64,000 nucleotides of DNA, from NCBI RefSeq assembly GCF_003075035.1, contig NZ_QCZE01000003.1:124001-188000 (forward strand), given 5' to 3'. Position numbers and translations under genes: made by a program. The DNA comes from Zobellella maritima (GTDB lineage Bacteria > Pseudomonadota > Gammaproteobacteria > Enterobacterales > Aeromonadaceae). Under the pieces are notes generated by a model. The model had not been told where the DNA came from, did not search any database, and saw only the letters and a list, made by a program, of their open reading frames with translations. This document shows, in pieces, positions 27,637 to 37,677 of this stretch; within the stretch, counting starts at the first letter, position 1, and each line of letters starts with the position of its first letter.

Positions 27637-27950
27637 TATGTATTCCTCAGTAAAACCTGAATAATCGATCTGCTATTAGTTATTTTTACAGATAGGTAAA
27701 CCAGACAGATAACAAGCTGCAGGATTTTACATTCTAAAAACAGCACAGCAACCAGATATTCAAATAAATGACCGGCAGCGTGAGAGCCCTCACAAAGTTT
27801 TAAGGTTTACAGAAAGAGTTGATATCCCGACAGAGAAAAGCATCCTTGGATGTGGTTTGCGGCCGGACAGCCGGGCCACCATTAATCAGCCGGAAGGATT
27901 AAACTTACTCTCGGGATGCGTCGAATAATCATCAGACAGGGAGAGCGACC
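27637..27950. other. Divergent intergenic region between the DAACS symporter and BCCT genes
   Basis: No gene. The half nearest the symporter is AT-rich and probably holds its promoter. A small hairpin (GCATCC-TT-GGATGT, about 27840-27853) and a GCCGGACAGCCGGGCC repeat (about 27869-27884) lie nearer the BCCT gene. Confidence 0.4.
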
Positions 27951-29648
27951 TTGAGTACATACACAGGATGGCATGTCATCGATAAACCGACTTTCTTCGG
28001 TGCATTATTTCTTTTACTCGCGGTCACGGTGCCGCTGATCCTGTTCCCGGAAACAGGTGAAGCCTGGGTGCTGATGGCCAAGCGCTTTGTCACCGACAAG
28101 CTGGGGATTCTTTACCTGATGCTGGGTCTGGGCGCCGGCGGCTTTATGGTCTACATCATCTTCAGCGAGATCGGCCAGATAAAGCTGGGCGATATGGAAG
28201 AAGATCCCGAGTTCTCTACCCTCTCCTGGGCGGCCATGCTGTTCTGTTCGGGCATCGGCGCCTCGATCCTCTACTGGTCAATGATCGAGTGGGCCTATTA
28301 CTTCCAGGCTCCCCCTTTCCAGGTGGAAGGCGGAACAGTAGAAGCCGCCCGCTGGGCCGTGGCCTACGGCATTTTTCACTGGGGCCCCCTCGCCTGGTCC
28401 ATCTACCTGATACCGGCACTGCCGATCGCCTACTTCTATTATGTCCGCAACCACAGCGTGCTGAAGATAAGCGAAGCATTGATGCCGGTTTTCGGGGAGA
28501 AACACGCCCGTGGCGGTCTCGGCAAGCTGGTCGACGTGCTGTTTATCTTCGGCATGCTCGGTGGCGGCGCCACCTCCCTGGGCCTGGCCGCGCCGCTGAT
28601 CAACGAGGGAGTCCACGAATTATTCGGGGTGCCGAAAAACCTGACGACCCAGATAGCAGTGCTGCTGGTGTGCACGGCCATCTTCGGCTACAGCGCCTTC
28701 GTCGGCCTGAAAAAAGGGATCCGCCTGCTCTCCGATATCAACTTCTGGCTGGCTCTGTCCCTACTGGTCTTTGTCTTCCTCGCCGGCCCCACCCTGTTTA
28801 TGGCCAACACGGGCCTGGACGCACTCGGCCGCGTGCTGGACAACCTGGTGCACATGGCCAGTTGGACCGAGCCGTTCGCCCAGTTTGCAGACTTCAAGGA
28901 TACCCATTTCCCTCAGGACTGGACCATTTTTTACTGGGCCTGGTGGCTGGTATTTGCCCCCAGTGTCGGGCTCTTTATCGCCCGTATTTCCCGTGGCCGT
29001 ACCATCAAGACCATGGTCGCCGGCTCTATTTTTTTCGGCACCCTTGGCTGCTTCGCCTTCTTTATGGTGCTCGGCAATTACGGCATCTACCTTCAGCTTT
29101 CCGGTACCCTGGATGTGATCTCCATCCTCAACAACGAAAGCCCGACGGCGGCCATCTTCGCCATGCTCAAGACACTGCCTCTAAGTAATATGGTGATCTT
29201 CGTGTTCACCCTGCTGGCGCTGATCTTCACCGCCACCACCTTCGACTCCATTTCCTATATCCTCGCCGCCGTGGTCCAGAAGGAGGTCGACGAAGAACCG
29301 GTCCGTTGGAACCGGGTGTTCTGGGCCTTCGCGCTGTCAGTGATGCCGATTGTGCTGATGTTTCTCGGCGGGCTCCAGACCCTGCAGACGGCCAGCGTGA
29401 TCGGCGGCGTTCCACTACTGCTGGTCGCCCTGCTGCTCTGTATCTCGATCGTCAGGGCCGCCCACTACGATCTACGCTATCAGCCCGACTATGAGGTCAA
29501 GGAGATCCATATAGAGGCCTTCCCGGAAGACGATCCCTGGACCGAGGACGGCAGCTGGGAGACGCCGGAAACGCCTCACCATGGGGTCACCCATGACGAC
29601 AAGCCCCACGAAGAGGGGGATCCGGACAGCCACCCGTCGCGGCTATGA
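27951..29648 (+). CDS. BCCT family transporter, CaiT-like
   Basis: A 565-residue inner-membrane carrier of the betaine/carnitine/choline family with about twelve membrane helices. It resembles the CaiT branch: IFHWGPLAWSIY, FYWAWWLVFAPSVGLFIARISRGRT and GEKHARGGLGK are aligned with carnitine antiporter motifs, and the glycine stretch of sodium-coupled members is replaced by CSGIGASILYWSMIEWAYYF (about 101-120). A long acidic, His-rich cytoplasmic tail follows residue 510. The TTG start at 27951 is preceded by GGGAGAG and there is no earlier in-frame ATG. Substrate (betaine, carnitine, DMSP or similar) cannot be settled from sequence. Confidence 0.85.
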   Translation: MSTYTGWHVIDKPTFFGALFLLLAVTVPLILFPETGEAWVLMAKRFVTDKLGILYLMLGLGAGGFMVYIIFSEIGQIKLGDMEEDPEFSTLSWAAMLFCSGIGASILYWSMIEWAYYFQAPPFQVEGGTVEAARWAVAYGIFHWGPLAWSIYLIPALPIAYFYYVRNHSVLKISEALMPVFGEKHARGGLGKLVDVLFIFGMLGGGATSLGLAAPLINEGVHELFGVPKNLTTQIAVLLVCTAIFGYSAFVGLKKGIRLLSDINFWLALSLLVFVFLAGPTLFMANTGLDALGRVLDNLVHMASWTEPFAQFADFKDTHFPQDWTIFYWAWWLVFAPSVGLFIARISRGRTIKTMVAGSIFFGTLGCFAFFMVLGNYGIYLQLSGTLDVISILNNESPTAAIFAMLKTLPLSNMVIFVFTLLALIFTATTFDSISYILAAVVQKEVDEEPVRWNRVFWAFALSVMPIVLMFLGGLQTLQTASVIGGVPLLLVALLLCISIVRAAHYDLRYQPDYEVKEIHIEAFPEDDPWTEDGSWETPETPHHGVTHDDKPHEEGDPDSHPSRL

Positions 29649-29670
29649 GGGGCATGCCGTAGCGGTAAAG

Positions 29671-29700
29671 AAAAAGCCGGTCATCTCGACCGGCTTTTTA
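29671..29700. terminator. Bidirectional terminator between the BCCT gene and lysS
   Basis: AAAAAGCCGGTC and GACCGGCTTTTT form a 12-bp stem including A:T pairs, with a 5-base loop; U-tracts form on both strands. Confidence 0.88.
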
Positions 29701-29719
29701 AGCGCTACACGACCCGAAT

Positions 29720-31204
29720 TTACCGCTGGGGGCGCAGGGTCGGGAACAGGATGACGTCACGGATGGTGTGGGAGTTAGTCAGCAACATCACCAGACGGTC
29801 GATGCCGATACCCTGACCGGCGGTCGGCGGCAGGCCGTGCTCCAGGGCGGTGACATAGTCTTCGTCGTAGAACATGGCTTCGTCATCGCCGGCGTCCTTC
29901 TGTTCGACCTGCTCCTGGAAGCGCTGGGCCTGGTCTTCCGCATCATTCAGCTCGGAGAAACCATTGGCGATTTCCCGGCCACCGATAAAGAACTCGAAGC
30001 GATCGGTAATGCTGGGATCGTTATCGTTGCGACGCGCCAGCGGTGATACCTCGGCCGGATATTCGGTAATAAAGGTCGGCTGGATCAGGCGGTGTTCGGC
30101 GGTCTCTTCGAAGATTTCGGTGATCACCCGGCCCAGGCCCCAGGATTTTTCGACCTTGATTTTCAGATCCTTGGCGACCTCACAGGCAGTCTCATAGGTC
30201 GCCAGCTGGTCCAGGGTCACTTCCGGGTTGTACTTGAGGATGGCGTCCTTCATGCTCAGACGCACGAACGGCTGGCCGAAGTCAAAGGTTTCCTCGCCGT
30301 AGGGCACCAGGCTGGAACCCAGCACCTGGGTGGCCACGGTCCGCAACATATCCTCGGTGAAGTCCATCAGATCCCGGTAGTCTGCATAGGCCCAGTAGAA
30401 CTCCATCATGGTGAATTCCGGGTTATGACGGGGGGACAGGCCTTCGTTGCGGAAGTTGCGGTTGATCTCGAATACCTTCTCAAAGCCACCCACCACCAGG
30501 CGTTTGAGATACAGCTCGGGAGCAATGCGCAGATACATGTCCATGTCGAGTGCATTGTGATGGGTGATAAAGGGACGGGCAGAGGCACCGCCCGGGATCA
30601 CCTGCATCATCGGCGTCTCGACTTCCATAAAGCCGTGGCTGCTCATAAACTGACGGATGGCCGCCATCACCTGGGAGCGCACCTGGAAGGTTTTGCGCGA
30701 CTCTTCGTTGGTGATCAGATCCAGATAGCGCTGGCGATAACGGGTTTCCTGATCCGACAGGCCGTGGAATTTCTCCGGCAGCGGACGCAGGGCCTTGGTG
30801 AGCAGCTGGAATTCGTCCATATTGACGTACAGGTCGCCCTTGCCGGACTTGTGCAGTGTCCCCTTGACACCGACGATGTCACCGATATCCAGGCCACCGT
30901 ACTGATCTTTAAGGATCTGCTGGGCCTGCTTGGTCGCATAGGCCTGGATGCGGCCGGACATATCCTGCAGCGCCAGGAAGGGGCCGCGCTTGGCCATGAC
31001 CCGGCCGGCAACCGACACCTGTTTGGCCAGGCCTTCCAGGGTATCCTTGTCCTGTCCGCCGAATTCGGCCTGCAGATCGGCAGCCAGGTGCTCCCGCTGG
31101 AAATCGTTGGGGTGGCCGTTGGCCGGACAATCCTTGCGGATCTGCTCGAGCTTGGCGCGGCGTTCGGCGATCAGTTTGTTTTCGTCTTGTAGCTGCTCTG
31201 TCAT
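29720..31204 (-). CDS. lysS: Lysyl-tRNA synthetase, class II
   Basis: A 494-residue cytoplasmic enzyme charging tRNA-Lys. An OB-fold anticodon-binding domain (about 60-145) is followed by the class II catalytic core with motif 2 ([20 protein letters not shown], about 255-274) and motif 3 ([10 protein letters not shown], about 472-481). Length is close to E. coli LysS (505). It follows prfB on the same strand, as in many gammaproteobacteria, with a 213-base gap that holds no gene. Confidence 0.96.
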   Translation of the reverse strand: MTEQLQDENKLIAERRAKLEQIRKDCPANGHPNDFQREHLAADLQAEFGGQDKDTLEGLAKQVSVAGRVMAKRGPFLALQDMSGRIQAYATKQAQQILKDQYGGLDIGDIVGVKGTLHKSGKGDLYVNMDEFQLLTKALRPLPEKFHGLSDQETRYRQRYLDLITNEESRKTFQVRSQVMAAIRQFMSSHGFMEVETPMMQVIPGGASARPFITHHNALDMDMYLRIAPELYLKRLVVGGFEKVFEINRNFRNEGLSPRHNPEFTMMEFYWAYADYRDLMDFTEDMLRTVATQVLGSSLVPYGEETFDFGQPFVRLSMKDAILKYNPEVTLDQLATYETACEVAKDLKIKVEKSWGLGRVITEIFEETAEHRLIQPTFITEYPAEVSPLARRNDNDPSITDRFEFFIGGREIANGFSELNDAEDQAQRFQEQVEQKDAGDDEAMFYDEDYVTALEHGLPPTAGQGIGIDRLVMLLTNSHTIRDVILFPTLRPQR

Positions 31205-31417
31205 GATAAAGCCTTGTTTGAATCTTTATTGGAGACCCTGCTCCAGGCGGGTACAGGATCTGCCTAAGCCAACCGTCGATGGCAGGTCGAAAAATGCTCC
31301 TGCGTTTTCGACATTCCCGCCATCCATGGCGGTCAGCTGCCATCGCCGAGCATACTGGGAAGTAGTTGCTGCGTGTTGGCGTGGCTGAGCCTGCTCCCGA
31401 CGGATCGGCATGGAAAA

Positions 31418-32516
31418 TTAGAGTCCGGACTTGAGGCTAGCCTCGATAAACTTGTCCAGGTCACCATCCAGTACCGACTGGGTGTTGCGGGTTTCCACCC
31501 CGGTACGCAGGTCCTTGATGCGGGCATCATCCAGCACATAGGAGCGGATCTGGCTGCCCCAGCCGATATCGGACTTGCTGTCTTCCAGCGCCTGCTTCTC
31601 GGCGTTCTGTTTCTGCAGCTCGAATTCATACAGCTTGGCTTTCAGCTGTTTCATCGCCTGATCCCGGTTTTTGTGCTGGGATCTGTCATTCTGACACTGC
31701 ACCACTATGCCGGTCGGCTCGTGGGTTATACGCACCGCGGAGTCGGTTCGGTTAACGTGCTGACCACCGGCACCGGAGGCACGGTAGGTATCGACCCGCA
31801 GATCCGACGGATTGATTTCAATCTCGATATCGTCGTCGATTTCCGGGTAGACGAAGGCAGAACAGAAGGAGGTATGCCGGCGGCCACCCGAATCGAACGG
31901 TGACTTGCGCACCAGGCGGTGTACCCCGGATTCGGTACGCAGCCAGCCGAAGGCATATTCGCCGGTAAATTTGACGGTGGCAGACTTGATGCCGGCGACC
32001 TCACCTTCGGACAATTCGATGATTTCGGTCTTGAAACCGCGCGCCTCGCCCCAGCGCAGATACATGCGCAGCACCATGTTGCACCAGTCCTGGGCTTCGG
32101 TACCGCCGGAGCCGGACTGCAGATCCAGGTAACAATCGGCAGCGTCATGCTCGCCGGAAAACATGCGCCGGAATTCCAGATCGGCCAGGCGTTTTTCCAG
32201 GGTATCCAGCTCGGCCCTGGCTTCCTCGAAGGTTTCTTCGTCTTCTTCCTCGACCGCCAGCTCGACCAGGCCGCCGATGTCTTCGATGCCCAGCGCCAAT
32301 GCATCCAGGGTGCCGATCACCGCATCCAGGCTGGCCCTTTCCTTACCCAGTGCCTGGGCACGCTCGGGCTGGTTCCACACATCCGGCTGTTCCAGCTCGG
32401 CATTTACCTCTTCCAGACGCTCTTTCTTGGCATCATAGTCAAAGGTACCCCCTAAGGAGCCCTGCCCGTTCAGACAGCTCCTTGAGTTTGTTCAGCACAG
32501 GGTTTACTTCAAACAT
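31418..32516 (-). CDS. prfB: Peptide chain release factor 2 (programmed +1 frameshift)
   Basis: The gene starts at ATG 32516, reads 25 codons to CTT followed by an in-frame TGA (32441-32439), then continues in the +1 frame from GAC to the stop at 31418. The total is 365 residues, exactly as in E. coli. The slip site has the canonical form: an internal Shine-Dalgarno AGGGGG, three bases, then CTT TGA C. RF2 thereby controls its own synthesis, because slow termination at UGA favours the frameshift. The SPF tripeptide (here in [12 protein letters not shown]) and the GGQ motif (SGAGGQHVN) are intact. It lies between recJ and lysS on the minus strand. Confidence 0.96.
32439..32455 (-). promoter_or_regulatory. 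prfB: Programmed frameshift site of prfB
   Basis: On the minus strand AGGGGGTACCTTTGAC: internal ribosome-binding sequence, slippery CTT codon 25 and UGA codon 26 followed by C, the least efficient termination context. The only change from the E. coli site is TAC for TAT. Confidence 0.95.
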
Positions 32517-32642
32517 GGATCTTTCTCTTGCATGAAAATGAATATTTGGCCGGCAGATACATCCGGGCCAAAACAGGGCCCATATTCTACCCAAAATAGC
32601 GCCCGAACGCAGCACGGCACGGCGATTTTTACGGCAATAAAC

Positions 32643-34361
32643 TCAGGCCGGCGCCAACTGCTCCACCAGCAGCTGCAGTTGGCGTTTGCCACGCCATTCA
32701 TTGACATCCAGGCGGTAGGCCAGCACGGCTTTCTGGATGGCAGCATTGGGCCAGACGCTCAGATCCACGTTGAAGGCAATGGCATCCACCAGGGTTTTCC
32801 CCTGGTCCGGGCTGAGTACCAGCTTGAGGTGCTTCTCCCCCACCAACCGCTGCTGGACAAGCCGGAATTCGCCATCGAACAGGGGCTCGGGAAAGGCCTG
32901 TCCCCAAGGACCGGCAAACCTGAGCTGCTCGGCCAGCTCCAGGGTCAACTCATGGGCCGACAGCTCGCCGTCGGTCAGGATCTCGCCGGCCAGCAGTTCC
33001 GGGCTGACCCAGTCATCCACGATCGCCTCGAATGCCGCCTTGAAGTCCGCCAGGGCATCCTTGCTCAGCGATAGTCCCGCCGCCATGGCATGGCCGCCGA
33101 ACTTGGTGATCAGCCCCGGATGGCGGCTGTTGATGGCTTCCAGCAGATCCCGCAGGTGCACTCCCGGAATAGAACGCCCCGAGCCCTTCAGCTCGTTGTC
33201 GCCAGCTTCAGCGAAGGCGATCACCGGCCTGTGATAACGCTCCTTGATGCGTGAGGCCACCAGCCCGACCACGCCCTGGTGCCAGTCGTCCTGATGCAGC
33301 ACCAGGCCAGCCGGCAAGGCACCTTCCCCCAGGTTGATCTTCGCCAGGGTAGCGAGCGCCTCCTGCTGCATGCTCGCCTCGATCGTCTTGCGCTCCCGGT
33401 TCAGCTCGTCCATCATGGCCGCCAGCCTGCGGGCCTCATCCAGGTTTTCGCTGAGCAGGCAGGCCACGCCCATCGACATATCGTCAAGCCGGCCCACCGC
33501 GTTGAGCCTGGGCCCCAGGGCAAAGGCCAGATCGGTAGCCACCAGCCGTTGCTGGCTGCGCCCGGAAATATCGAGCAGCGCCTGTATGCCCGGACGCAAC
33601 CGCCCGGCACGCATGCGTTGCAGCCCTTGATGCACCAGCACCCGGTTGTTGCCGTCGAACGCTACCACGTCAGCCACCGTGCCCAGGGCCACCAAATCCA
33701 GATAATCGGCCATATTGGGTGCAGTGATACCCTGCTCCGTAAACCAGCCACTGCCATTCAGCGCCGAACGCAGCGCCAGTAACAGATAGAAAGCCACCCC
33801 GACCCCGGCCAGATTTTTGGATGGAAAGTCACAGCCGTGCTGATTGGGGTTGACGATGGCATCGGCATCGGGGATTTCCTCGCCGGGCAGGTGATGATCG
33901 GTGACGATCACCTTGATGCCTGCCGCCCTGGCCGCCGCCACTCCACTGATGCTGGAGATACCGTTGTCGACGGTGATCAACAACTCGGCGCCCAGTCCGA
34001 TCGCTTCATCCACCACCTGCGGGCTCAGGCCATAACCATAATCGAAGCGGTTGGGTACCAGATAATTGACCTTCTGCGCCCCCATGGCCCGCAGGCCGTG
34101 GACCATCAGCGCCGAGCTGGTGGCGCCGTCACAGTCGAAGTCGCCGACGATCAGGATATTACGCTGTTCATTCAAGGCCTGTTGCAACAACTGAACCGCT
34201 TCCGCCATGCCCTTGAAACCGGGTTTGAGCAGGGCGCCAGCCTGCAGGTTAAGCTGTTCGGGATACACCAGACCGCGGCTGGCGTACAACCGTTGCAGCA
34301 GGGGAGAAAGATCGGCGGGCAGCTGATGGGCCGCGGGCTGGCGACGACGAATGGGCAGCAT
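32643..34361 (-). CDS. recJ: Single-stranded-DNA-specific exonuclease RecJ
   Basis: A 572-residue 5'-3' exonuclease for recombination and repair, of the DHH family. Metal-binding motifs are visible: VGDFDCDGATS (about residues 74-84), the DHH-type VTDHHLPGE (about 154-162), and the DHHA1 C-terminal region with GGHAMAAGLSL (about 421-431). ATG 34361 gives a start (MLPIRRRQ) that matches relatives; 34427 would add 22 residues. Unlike in E. coli there is no dsbC between this gene and xerD. Confidence 0.94.
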   Translation of the reverse strand: MLPIRRRQPAAHQLPADLSPLLQRLYASRGLVYPEQLNLQAGALLKPGFKGMAEAVQLLQQALNEQRNILIVGDFDCDGATSSALMVHGLRAMGAQKVNYLVPNRFDYGYGLSPQVVDEAIGLGAELLITVDNGISSISGVAAARAAGIKVIVTDHHLPGEEIPDADAIVNPNQHGCDFPSKNLAGVGVAFYLLLALRSALNGSGWFTEQGITAPNMADYLDLVALGTVADVVAFDGNNRVLVHQGLQRMRAGRLRPGIQALLDISGRSQQRLVATDLAFALGPRLNAVGRLDDMSMGVACLLSENLDEARRLAAMMDELNRERKTIEASMQQEALATLAKINLGEGALPAGLVLHQDDWHQGVVGLVASRIKERYHRPVIAFAEAGDNELKGSGRSIPGVHLRDLLEAINSRHPGLITKFGGHAMAAGLSLSKDALADFKAAFEAIVDDWVSPELLAGEILTDGELSAHELTLELAEQLRFAGPWGQAFPEPLFDGEFRLVQQRLVGEKHLKLVLSPDQGKTLVDAIAFNVDLSVWPNAAIQKAVLAYRLDVNEWRGKRQLQLLVEQLAPA

Positions 34362-34484
34362 GGGGATATTTGCCTGGGCTAACGAATACAGGCGCACAAC
34401 ACTAACCCTGCAGGGGGGGATTTGCAATCGCCGGCAGGTTCGGCTCAGAGGCCCGTTTATCGGAAAAGGGCCTGCACAGCCGAA

Positions 34485-35372
34485 CTACCCCCGCGGATGA
34501 TGCTCTTCATGCAGGGCATTGAGCCTGTGGGTGGCCACATGGGTGTAGATCTGGGTGGTCGACAGGTCACTGTGACCCAGCAGCAGTTGCACCACCCGCA
34601 GATCGGCACCGTGATTGAGTAAATGGGTGGCGAAGGCATGCCGCAGGGTATGAGGTGACAGTTCGACGTTGATGCCGGCACGCAGTGCATACAGCTTGAT
34701 GCGGTGCCAGAAGGTCTGGCGGGTCATCTGCCGTGCCCGACGGGAGGGAAACACCACATCCGAAGACTGCCCACCCAACAACTCTGTCCGCGCCGCTTTC
34801 AGGTACAGGGTCAGCCAGTACAGTGCCTCTTCGCCCATCGGCACCAGCCGCTCCTTGTTGCCCTTGCCGGTGACCCGCACCAGCCCCTGGCGCAGACTGA
34901 GGTTATCCATGCCCAGCCCCACCAACTCCGAGACCCGCAGGCCAGTGGCATAAAGCAGTTCGAGCATGGCCTTGTCGCGCAGCTCCAGCGGCTCGGCTAT
35001 ATCCGGTGCCTGCAACAGGTGCAGCACCTGGGCTTCGCTTAGATCGGTCGGCAATCGCCTGGGCAACTTGGGGCCGGAGATCAGCACGCTGGGGTCATCG
35101 GTCCTCAGCTGCTCCCGGTGCAGATACTGAAAAAAACGCCGCAGCACGCTCAGCATGCGCGCCGTGCTGCTGGCCTTGAAACCCAGATCCAGCCGGTGGG
35201 CCAGATACTGCTGCAACCCCAGGCCATCCACCGCCAGCAGGCTGGAGCCCTGTTCATCCAGCCAGGCTGCGAAATGGCTGAGATCGCTGCGATAGGAACT
35301 CAGGGTATTGTCCGCCAGGCCTTTCTCCAGCCAGAGCGCATCGACAAATTGATCTACCAGTGGATAAGACAT
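34485..35372 (-). CDS. xerD: Tyrosine recombinase XerD
   Basis: A 295-residue tyrosine recombinase that with XerC resolves chromosome dimers at dif. An N-terminal SAM-like core-binding domain (about 3-85) precedes the catalytic domain; the catalytic residues appear in ATGLRVSEL (Arg), [12 protein letters not shown] (His, Arg), [16 protein letters not shown] (His/Trp position and Tyr). Start at 35372 is preceded by GGGAG and matches E. coli XerD (298). It reads toward recJ and is divergent from fldB, as in E. coli. Confidence 0.95.
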   Translation of the reverse strand: MSYPLVDQFVDALWLEKGLADNTLSSYRSDLSHFAAWLDEQGSSLLAVDGLGLQQYLAHRLDLGFKASSTARMLSVLRRFFQYLHREQLRTDDPSVLISGPKLPRRLPTDLSEAQVLHLLQAPDIAEPLELRDKAMLELLYATGLRVSELVGLGMDNLSLRQGLVRVTGKGNKERLVPMGEEALYWLTLYLKAARTELLGGQSSDVVFPSRRARQMTRQTFWHRIKLYALRAGINVELSPHTLRHAFATHLLNHGADLRVVQLLLGHSDLSTTQIYTHVATHRLNALHEEHHPRG

Positions 35373-35446
35373 CTGTGCTCCCGGCCCCTGCCCAAACGGC
35401 AGGCTTCTGTTATCATTGGCCATTCTTTTTTTATCAGTCAACGGCT

Positions 35447-35962
35447 ATGAATATCGGATTATTTTACGGCTCAACCACCTGTTATACCGAAATGGCCGCC
35501 GAAAAAATACGTGACCAGCTCGGTGCTGAACTGGTCGACCTGCATAATATCAAGGATACGCCGCTCAAGCGTGCCGAAGATTACCCCATCCTGATCCTGG
35601 GTATTTCCACCTGGGATTTCGGCGAGCTGCAGGAAGACTGGGAGTCCCACTGGGATGAAGTAGACGAGCTGAACCTGGATGGCCGCATAGTGGCGCTGTT
35701 TGGCATGGGCGATCAGCTCGGCTACGGAGAATGGTTTCAGGACGCACTCGGCATGCTGCATGACAAGGTCGTCGCCCGCGGAGCCACCCTGGTCGGCTAT
35801 TGGCCCAACCGGGGCTATGAGTTTGAGGCGTCCAGGGCGCTGACTCCGGATGGCGAGTACTTCGTCGGCCTGTCGCTGGACGAAGCCAACCAGTACGACG
35901 ATACGGACCCCCGCATCCAGGGCTGGGTGGCGCAGATACTGGAAGAAATGGCCAGCCTGTAA
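35447..35962 (+). CDS. fldB: Flavodoxin FldB-like
   Basis: A 171-residue long-chain flavodoxin that shuttles electrons via bound FMN. The phosphate-binding loop [14 protein letters not shown] lies at residues 8-21 and the isoalloxazine-side motifs GISTWDFGE and [15 protein letters not shown] follow. The location divergent from xerD equals that of E. coli fldB. ATG 35447 gives the typical [10 protein letters not shown] start. Confidence 0.93.
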   Translation: MNIGLFYGSTTCYTEMAAEKIRDQLGAELVDLHNIKDTPLKRAEDYPILILGISTWDFGELQEDWESHWDEVDELNLDGRIVALFGMGDQLGYGEWFQDALGMLHDKVVARGATLVGYWPNRGYEFEASRALTPDGEYFVGLSLDEANQYDDTDPRIQGWVAQILEEMASL

Positions 35963-35972
35963 CTGCCGCGGC

Positions 35973-37349
35973 TTACCGGCTGCCGGCCCCGGGACCTGAA
36001 GATGCCCAGATCGCCCTACGCCCCGGAACAGCTGATTTTTTTGCCGAGTACATGGCTTCATCCGCATAACGCAACAGCTGCTCCTCGTTGCTGCCATGAA
36101 GCGGAAAAAGCGCGATACCGATACTCGCCAGCATACGCAACTGCCGCCCCGCAAGTTCAAAGGGGCGGTCGAACGCATGACGGATCTTTGCCGCCACCAG
36201 GGCGGCCTGCTCCGGCAATTCAATCGACTCCAGCAATATCACAAACTCGTCGCCCCCCAGCCGCGCCAGTGTGTCGCACTCCCGCACACACAGCTCGAGC
36301 CGGCGGGCAACCTTGTCAAGCAACAGATCGCCGGTTGCATGGCCCAGGGTGTCATTGACCTCCTTGAACTTGTCCATATCCAGATAGAGCAGGGCCAGCT
36401 GTCCCTGGTTGCGCCGCGCCTTGGCCAGCGCCAGCTGTATGCGATCATGGAGCAGGGCCCGATTGGGCAGGCGAGTCAGCTGATCATAGAGGGCGATATG
36501 CTGTAGGCGGGCCATCATCTGTTTGCGTTCGATGGCATCGGCAATCTGCCTGGATACGAACTGCAGCAGTTCCCGATCCTTTTCCGTATAACGGGCATGC
36601 TCGGCACGGCTCTGCACAATCAGCGCACCGATAGTGCCATTGCGGGATTGAAGCGGAACGCCCAACGAACTGTTCAGATCATGGCCACCCGATGCCTCGG
36701 GAAACCCCGGCTCATCCTCCGGATTCAGCAGCAAGGCCTGGCCACCCCGAATGACCCGGTTGCAGAGCGTAACCGAGTCGATGTGCTGGAGGTAGGGTAA
36801 GGAGTCATGCTCACCCGCATGATAGGGAAAGCTCACCTTGCCATGCTCTTCATCATAAAGCGCAATGTAAAAATGGGTGGCCGGCAGCAACGCGCCTATG
36901 ATCTTGTGAATTCGCTGAAACAGGGTACCCAGGTCATCCGCCTCATGAACGGCTTCGGAGATGGCGTACAGCGCCGCCTGAATCTGCTCTGCATGCTTGC
37001 ATCGGGTAATATCCCTGGCAACCGCAATCCTTAACTGATCAGCTTCCGACCAGCGGGCAGACCACATGATGTTGACTACCTGACCATCCTTGCGCACATA
37101 GCGGTTTTCAAAATGGGGCTGAGGCTCGCCGGAAATGATCTCGTCGACAGCCTGCAGGGTCCGTTCCCTGTCCTCGGGAAAGACCAGTTCGATCATGGGT
37201 CTGCCGATCATTTCTTCCGGGGAATACCCAAAAATACGCTCGCCCGCTGCGCTCACATAGACAAAGCGCCCTTCTTTATCCACCACACAAATGGCATCGA
37301 GCAAGAGATCCATATACTTGCCCAATGAGGCACAGGCATTTGCTTTCAT
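35973..37349 (-). CDS. PAS-GAF-GGDEF diguanylate cyclase, soluble
   Basis: A 458-residue cytoplasmic sensor that should make cyclic di-GMP. In order: PAS domain (about 10-125, with RFVYVSAAGERIFGYSPEEM), GAF domain (about 130-280), GGDEF domain (about 290-445) with an intact active site LARLGGDEF. The RECD motif five residues before GGDEF is the product-inhibition I-site, so feedback control is expected. No membrane segment, EAL or HD-GYP domain. The short C-terminal tail (PGRRAIWASSGPGAG) is unusual. It converges on fldB with 10 bases between. Confidence 0.9.
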   Translation of the reverse strand: MKANACASLGKYMDLLLDAICVVDKEGRFVYVSAAGERIFGYSPEEMIGRPMIELVFPEDRERTLQAVDEIISGEPQPHFENRYVRKDGQVVNIMWSARWSEADQLRIAVARDITRCKHAEQIQAALYAISEAVHEADDLGTLFQRIHKIIGALLPATHFYIALYDEEHGKVSFPYHAGEHDSLPYLQHIDSVTLCNRVIRGGQALLLNPEDEPGFPEASGGHDLNSSLGVPLQSRNGTIGALIVQSRAEHARYTEKDRELLQFVSRQIADAIERKQMMARLQHIALYDQLTRLPNRALLHDRIQLALAKARRNQGQLALLYLDMDKFKEVNDTLGHATGDLLLDKVARRLELCVRECDTLARLGGDEFVILLESIELPEQAALVAAKIRHAFDRPFELAGRQLRMLASIGIALFPLHGSNEEQLLRYADEAMYSAKKSAVPGRRAIWASSGPGAGSR

Positions 37350-37620
37350 ATGTCATCCCTGGTGATTGCGCAATAAGCCAGCGCCTCGGCTGACACCGCG
37401 GCCACTTTCCGCGCCCGGTAGGCCAATTTTAGCCTACCCGCCACGACTACAGCGTTTAGTTTCCGATTTTAGGCTAGGGTCCTTTCGGCCACCCCTGCAC
37501 AGGGGGGCGCACTGAGAGCCAGGCCAGCAGGTTAAGCTGCCGGTACGAGTCACAGCGAGTATTTTAATGAGGTATATCCACGCAGACCTTGGATCCATAA
37601 CAAACAGCGCCAGAAAGCAG
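37350..37620. other. Intergenic region between brnQ terminator and the GGDEF gene
   Basis: No gene. It includes a hairpin (GGTAGGC-caatttta-GCCTACC, about 37416-37438) and several C-rich runs. The GGDEF gene promoter should lie near 37360-37400. Confidence 0.4.
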
Positions 37621-37626
37621 CCATTG

Positions 37627-37650
37627 AAAAGGGCGGCTTGCGCCGCCCTT
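37627..37650 (-). terminator. Terminator after brnQ
   Basis: On the minus strand AAGGGCGGC-GCAA-GCCGCCCTT followed by TTC: a 9-bp stem just downstream of the brnQ stop. Confidence 0.8.
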
Positions 37651-37677
37651 GAGGGTAAAGCCGAAGTACTAATGAGG

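Noticed and set aside
31418..32516. prfB as a frameshifted pseudogene
   Set aside because: The interruption is the canonical RF2 programmed frameshift and the two frames join into a full-length protein.
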